Source: Leucobacter sp. G161 (lineage in GTDB: Bacteria; Actinomycetota; Actinomycetes; Actinomycetales; Microbacteriaceae). Taken from it: 33,935 nucleotides of DNA. A program made the translations under genes and the position numbers. The stretch lies in NCBI RefSeq assembly GCF_001482305.1, contig NZ_LOHP01000066.1, positions 1 through 33,935 of the forward strand, in the 5' to 3' direction. This document shows positions 32,675-33,935 of the stretch, piece after piece (the stretch's first letter is position 1; each line of letters opens with the position of its first letter). The notes beneath the pieces were generated by a model. It worked only from the letters and a program-made list of their open reading frames with translations. It was not told the DNA's origin and ran no database searches.

Positions 32675-33935
32675 GTGTTGTTGCGAACGTTGAGCGGCAC
32701 ACGAGGCCGAAACCTCGTCGTGTTCGCCATTGTTCTGCTGACGGCACTCGCGTTCATGATTCGGCTCATCGACGTGCAGATGGTCTCTGCCGCGCAAATG
32801 AACGAGGACTCGCACGAGAAGCGAGCGGTGCCGGTGACGATCCCGAGCGTGCGCGGCGACATCGTCGACCGCAACGGCGATGTCCTCGCCACGACCGACG
32901 AACGCTATGACGTGCAGCTGTCCCCGAAGAACGTTGACGCCAACGGAACGCGGAAGTTCTTCCGGCCGGACCTCGAGCGCGGTGCAGGGACGGTAGAGGT
33001 CACCGCAGAACAGGCCTTCGCCGAGATCGGCTCGGTGACCGGCCAGAGCGGCGCAGACATCAAGAAGATCGTCGACGACGCCCTCGCGATCGATAAGAAG
33101 TCGGACTTCGCCTACGTGAAGCGTGGCGTCGACCTCACCCAGCTGCAGGAACTCAAAGCCCTGCACATTCCCTGGCTGACATTCGAGAGCCAGCACCGCC
33201 GCATCTACCCGAACGGCGCCGTCGGCGGCAACCTCGTCGGGTTTGCAGGGCAGGACGAGGTGCCGCAGGCCGGAGTCGAGCTCGCGCAAGACGAGTGCCT
33301 GGCAGGTTCCGACGGGGCAGAGACCTACGAACGCGGGGCAGACGGCGTGCAGCTTCCCGGCAGCGTCGTCGAAACGAAGCGCGCCGTCAACGGTGGCACC
33401 GTGCAACTCACGATCGACCGCGACCTGCAGTGGGCCTCGCAACAGATCATCAACGAGCAGACGCAAAACGTCGGAGCAGAGTACGGCTACCTCGTCATCC
33501 AGGACATCAAGACAGGCGAACTCTTGGCCGTAGCCGAGGACGGCTCGGTCGACCCGAACGACATCAACGCTTCGGACGAGACCAAGCTGAATGCGCGCTC
33601 GTTTGTGCAGCCGTACGAGCCAGGTTCGACATTCAAGGTCATCACTGCTGCCGCGCTCCTCGACCAGGGCAAGGCAACGCCCGAGACCATGGTGAATGCC
33701 CCATCGAATTGGCAGCCGCAGCCGGGCGTGACATTCAGTGACTGGTTCCAGCACGGACCGCAGGATTGGACGCTTACGGGAACGCTCGTCTACTCCTCGA
33801 ACGTCGGTATTTCGATGCTTGGCAGCGCGCTATCGCCGGAGACGAGATACGACTACCTCACGAAGTTCGGTATCGGGCAGCCGACGAACGCTGGGCTCCC
33901 GCTTGAGGACGCGGGGCGGCTCGCAGACGTCGCCG
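32675..33935 (+). CDS. ftsI: Penicillin-binding protein FtsI/PbpB (3' end outside window)
   Basis: Septal peptidoglycan transpeptidase (class B PBP). The visible 420 residues include a membrane anchor (LVVFAIVLLTALAFMIRLID, about 14-33), the dimerisation domain with VRGDIVDRNGDVLATT, GGNLVGFAGQ, then the transpeptidase domain with the active-site SxxK in EPGSTFK (S318, K321) and SxN in YSSNVG (S374-N376). The KTG motif is beyond the window end. GTG 32675 follows AAGGAGA with good spacing, 34 bases after the FtsL-like gene. The frame is open to the last base. Confidence 0.95.
   Translation, partial: MLLRTLSGTRGRNLVVFAIVLLTALAFMIRLIDVQMVSAAQMNEDSHEKRAVPVTIPSVRGDIVDRNGDVLATTDERYDVQLSPKNVDANGTRKFFRPDLERGAGTVEVTAEQAFAEIGSVTGQSGADIKKIVDDALAIDKKSDFAYVKRGVDLTQLQELKALHIPWLTFESQHRRIYPNGAVGGNLVGFAGQDEVPQAGVELAQDECLAGSDGAETYERGADGVQLPGSVVETKRAVNGGTVQLTIDRDLQWASQQIINEQTQNVGAEYGYLVIQDIKTGELLAVAEDGSVDPNDINASDETKLNARSFVQPYEPGSTFKVITAAALLDQGKATPETMVNAPSNWQPQPGVTFSDWFQHGPQDWTLTGTLVYSSNVGISMLGSALSPETRYDYLTKFGIGQPTNAGLPLEDAGRLADVA

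Noticed and set aside
32204..33754. A 516-codon open frame on the - strand opposite ftsL/ftsI
   Set aside because: It runs across two well-supported genes of the division cluster and shows no family motif.

Overview
The window reads as a piece of a high-GC Gram-positive chromosome (Actinomycetota), most likely Microbacteriaceae and Leucobacter-like. This placement is inference from GC-rich coding sequence, many GTG starts, a GarA/FtsR/RamB regulator set, and gene order shared with mycobacteria around the division cluster; no database comparison was possible. No mobile element, CRISPR array or tRNA gene was seen.

Layout. (1) 1-66: the 3' tail of a 5S rRNA and its terminator, so the window starts at the end of an rRNA operon. 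(2) 228-2883: a decaying block made of a glutaminase with two single-base frameshifts and an MFS (DHA2-type) exporter with two in-frame stops. (3) 3059-9444: a compact, overlapping mrp operon (A with B fused, then C, D, E, F, G) for a Na+(K+)/H+ antiporter. (4) 9547-14372, minus strand: phosphonate-type ABC transporter phnD-phnC-phnE (two permease units fused) followed by an HpnZ-like zinc alcohol dehydrogenase, with three contiguous 11-bp PHO-box units upstream of phnD. (5) 14577-17931: malate synthase divergent from a RamB-type regulator. (6) 18083-19947: garA (FHA protein), ftsR and a second MerR regulator. (7) 20077-21937: an unknown 142-aa protein, an orphan ParA ATPase and peptide deformylase. 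(8) 22031-26174: acyl-CoA synthetase, PlsC-type acyltransferase and class II DAHP synthase. (9) 26247-29885: a PknL-type PASTA kinase, its presumed Rv2175c-like DNA-binding partner and a polyprenyl diphosphate synthase. (10) 29958-33935: a DUF3040 membrane protein, then the start of the division/cell wall cluster mraZ-rsmH-ftsL-like-ftsI (ftsI cut by the window end).

How it fits together. Regions 8-10 preserve the mycobacterial order from fadD15 and plsC through aroG, pknL, Rv2175c, idsA2 and DUF3040 to mraZ-rsmH-ftsL-pbpB. Two signalling pieces, a PASTA kinase and the FHA protein GarA, occur in the same window, although they need not be partners. Regulatory DNA is unusually legible: a PHO box on phnDCE, two oppositely oriented clusters of 10-bp-spaced MraZ-type repeats before mraZ, and a recurring -10/6-nt/start-codon arrangement that predicts leaderless mRNAs for parA, def, pknL and idsA and less surely for two more genes. 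No wholly new multi-gene system was recognised. The best leads are the decayed glsA-MFS block, the PHO-box transporter lacking any C-P lyase nearby, the double MraZ-box architecture, and a 24-bp perfect inverted repeat.
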